DNA of 21,601 bases, from positions 1 to 21,601 of the forward strand of contig DASRYU010000230.1 of assembly GCA_035687045.1 (NCBI GenBank), in the 5' to 3' direction. How positions within the stretch are numbered: position 1 is the first letter of the stretch; the number at the start of each line of letters is the position of its first letter. The notes beneath the pieces were generated by a model. That model did no database searches. It worked only from the letters and a program-made list of their open reading frames with translations, and was not told the DNA's origin. The translations under genes were made by a program, and so were the position numbers. Below, piece by piece: positions 21,032-21,601 of the stretch. This DNA comes from JAJPHT01 sp035687045 (GTDB taxonomy: Archaea > Thermoplasmatota > SW-10-69-26 > JACQPN01 > JAJPHT01).

Positions 21032-21601
21032 CGCTGCGCCACCACCGTGTCGCGCCACCGCTCGACCGTCTCCTTCGCGGCGAGCGGCTCCGCGAGGCCG
21101 ATCATCGTGATGGGCGCCTGGTTCGAGCCGGCCGTCTGGAGCGTGACGCTCCCGTAGCCGAGGAGGCGGCCGAGAAGGTCCTGGTGGAAGGTGATGTCGG
21201 TGATCTTGTCGTACGTGAGCTGGCTCACCGTCGTCCCCACGAGGCCGGAGCGCGCGTACACGCGGCGCTCGGTCGCGACGTACTCCGTGCGCCGCAGCTG
21301 CATGAACCGGATGGCGACGAACATCAGGACGATGCCCATCGCCGCGAGCGGGATGAGCACACGCCTCGGCCCCTCCATGAAGTTGGAGAAGAGGAGGAAC
21401 GGGAGGATGCCGATGAGCGAGCGCAGCGCGCCCAGCGCCGCGACGAGGCGCGGACGCGCGGACCAGACGGGCGTGTCCCCCTGCTGCAGGTACGCTGGGC
21501 GCGGCCCGTCGAAGGCCACCGGCGGCGGGGGCGCGGCGGGCGTCGGGACGGGCGGCGGCGCATCGGCGCGCGGCGCCTCGGGCGCGGGGGCCGCGCGCCG
21601 A
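21028..21601 (-). CDS. bPH2-like (PH-domain) membrane protein (N-terminus outside window)
   Basis: The frame is open to the edge of the window, so the 5' end is missing; 190 codons and the stop (21030-21028) are visible. The first visible 27 residues are a Pro/Ala linker (APAPEAPRADAPPPVPTP), which probably joins an unseen N-terminal domain such as a zinc ribbon. Then come the acidic/aromatic GDTPVWSARPRL head, two helices (ALRSLIGILPFLLFSNF; VLIPLAAMGIVLMFVAI) and a bPH2 domain: LRRTEYVATERRVYARSGLV, then TTVSQLTYDKITDITFHQDL, then GRLLGYGSVTLQTAGS, with the family's 'G-x-G-x-V-x-L-x-T-A-G' strand. It lies upstream of, and overlaps by four bases, the second PH-domain gene. A GTG at 21519 is a less likely internal start. 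Confidence 0.85.
   Translation of the reverse strand, partial: RRAAPAPEAPRADAPPPVPTPAAPPPPVAFDGPRPAYLQQGDTPVWSARPRLVAALGALRSLIGILPFLLFSNFMEGPRRVLIPLAAMGIVLMFVAIRFMQLRRTEYVATERRVYARSGLVGTTVSQLTYDKITDITFHQDLLGRLLGYGSVTLQTAGSNQAPITMIGLAEPLAAKETVERWRDTVVAQR

Overview
This is a GC-rich (about 70%), gene-dense chromosomal window with about 22 protein genes, most separated by short gaps and several pairs overlapping or nearly touching. No rRNA, tRNA, insertion sequence or CRISPR array is visible. The best guess for the source is a high-GC archaeon, probably in the Thermoplasmatota. The main support is the promoter layout: many genes have an AT-rich element of the type (C/T)TATG or CATAG centred about 25-35 bases before the start codon, with no room for a Shine-Dalgarno (SD) site. 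That is what archaeal TATA boxes driving leaderless mRNAs look like. A few genes for exported proteins (matrixin, serpin, LVIVD-like lipoprotein) instead have a clear GGAGG-type SD. The lineage is inference; no marker gene is present.

Layout. 1-294: 3' end of an Ig-like surface protein. 376-1047: ankyrin-repeat protein. 1103-1243 (-): 46-residue coiled-coil mini-protein. 1346-1930 (-): winged-helix regulator flanked by GTGACC/GGTCAC inverted repeats. 2073-2840 (-): secreted matrixin-type metalloprotease. 2999-3844: double-GNAT acetyltransferase. 3939-4940: SplB-like radical SAM protein, preceded by three CCACSTGG boxes spaced 10 bp apart. 4946-6235 (-): serpin lipoprotein. 6298-7161 (-): DUF72/YecE protein. 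7235-8878: secreted S15/CocE-type alpha/beta hydrolase. 8957-11831 (-): glyoxylate-shunt operon, malate synthase (aceB) then isocitrate lyase (aceA). 11887-12006 (-): Cys/His mini-protein. 12274-14993: ABC exporter (ATPase plus two ABC-2 permeases) behind two tandem 20-bp palindromes. 15077-15643: Lon N-terminal-like protein. 15654-15854 (-): small charged protein. 15948-17333: LVIVD-like beta-propeller lipoprotein. 17430-17762 (-): four-helix membrane protein. 17816-19469: two tandem paralogous membrane proteins. 19533-20501: lipoprotein. 20498-21601 (-): two PH-like (bPH2) membrane proteins, the upstream one cut by the window edge.

How they fit together. AceB and AceA form a complete glyoxylate bypass for growth on acetate or fatty acids. 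The metalloprotease, the S15-like hydrolase and the serpin suggest a cell that digests protein outside the cell and protects its surface from proteolysis. The ABC operon looks like a drug, lipid or peptide exporter under its own repressor or activator. The most interesting unexplained signals are non-coding: a near-identical 17-bp inverted repeat before aceB and before the Cys/His mini-protein, the tandem palindromes before the exporter, the three-box array before the radical SAM gene, a 44-bp duplication at the ATPase/permease junction, and single TATA-like elements that appear to serve divergent gene pairs. Every gap between genes is under 300 bases.
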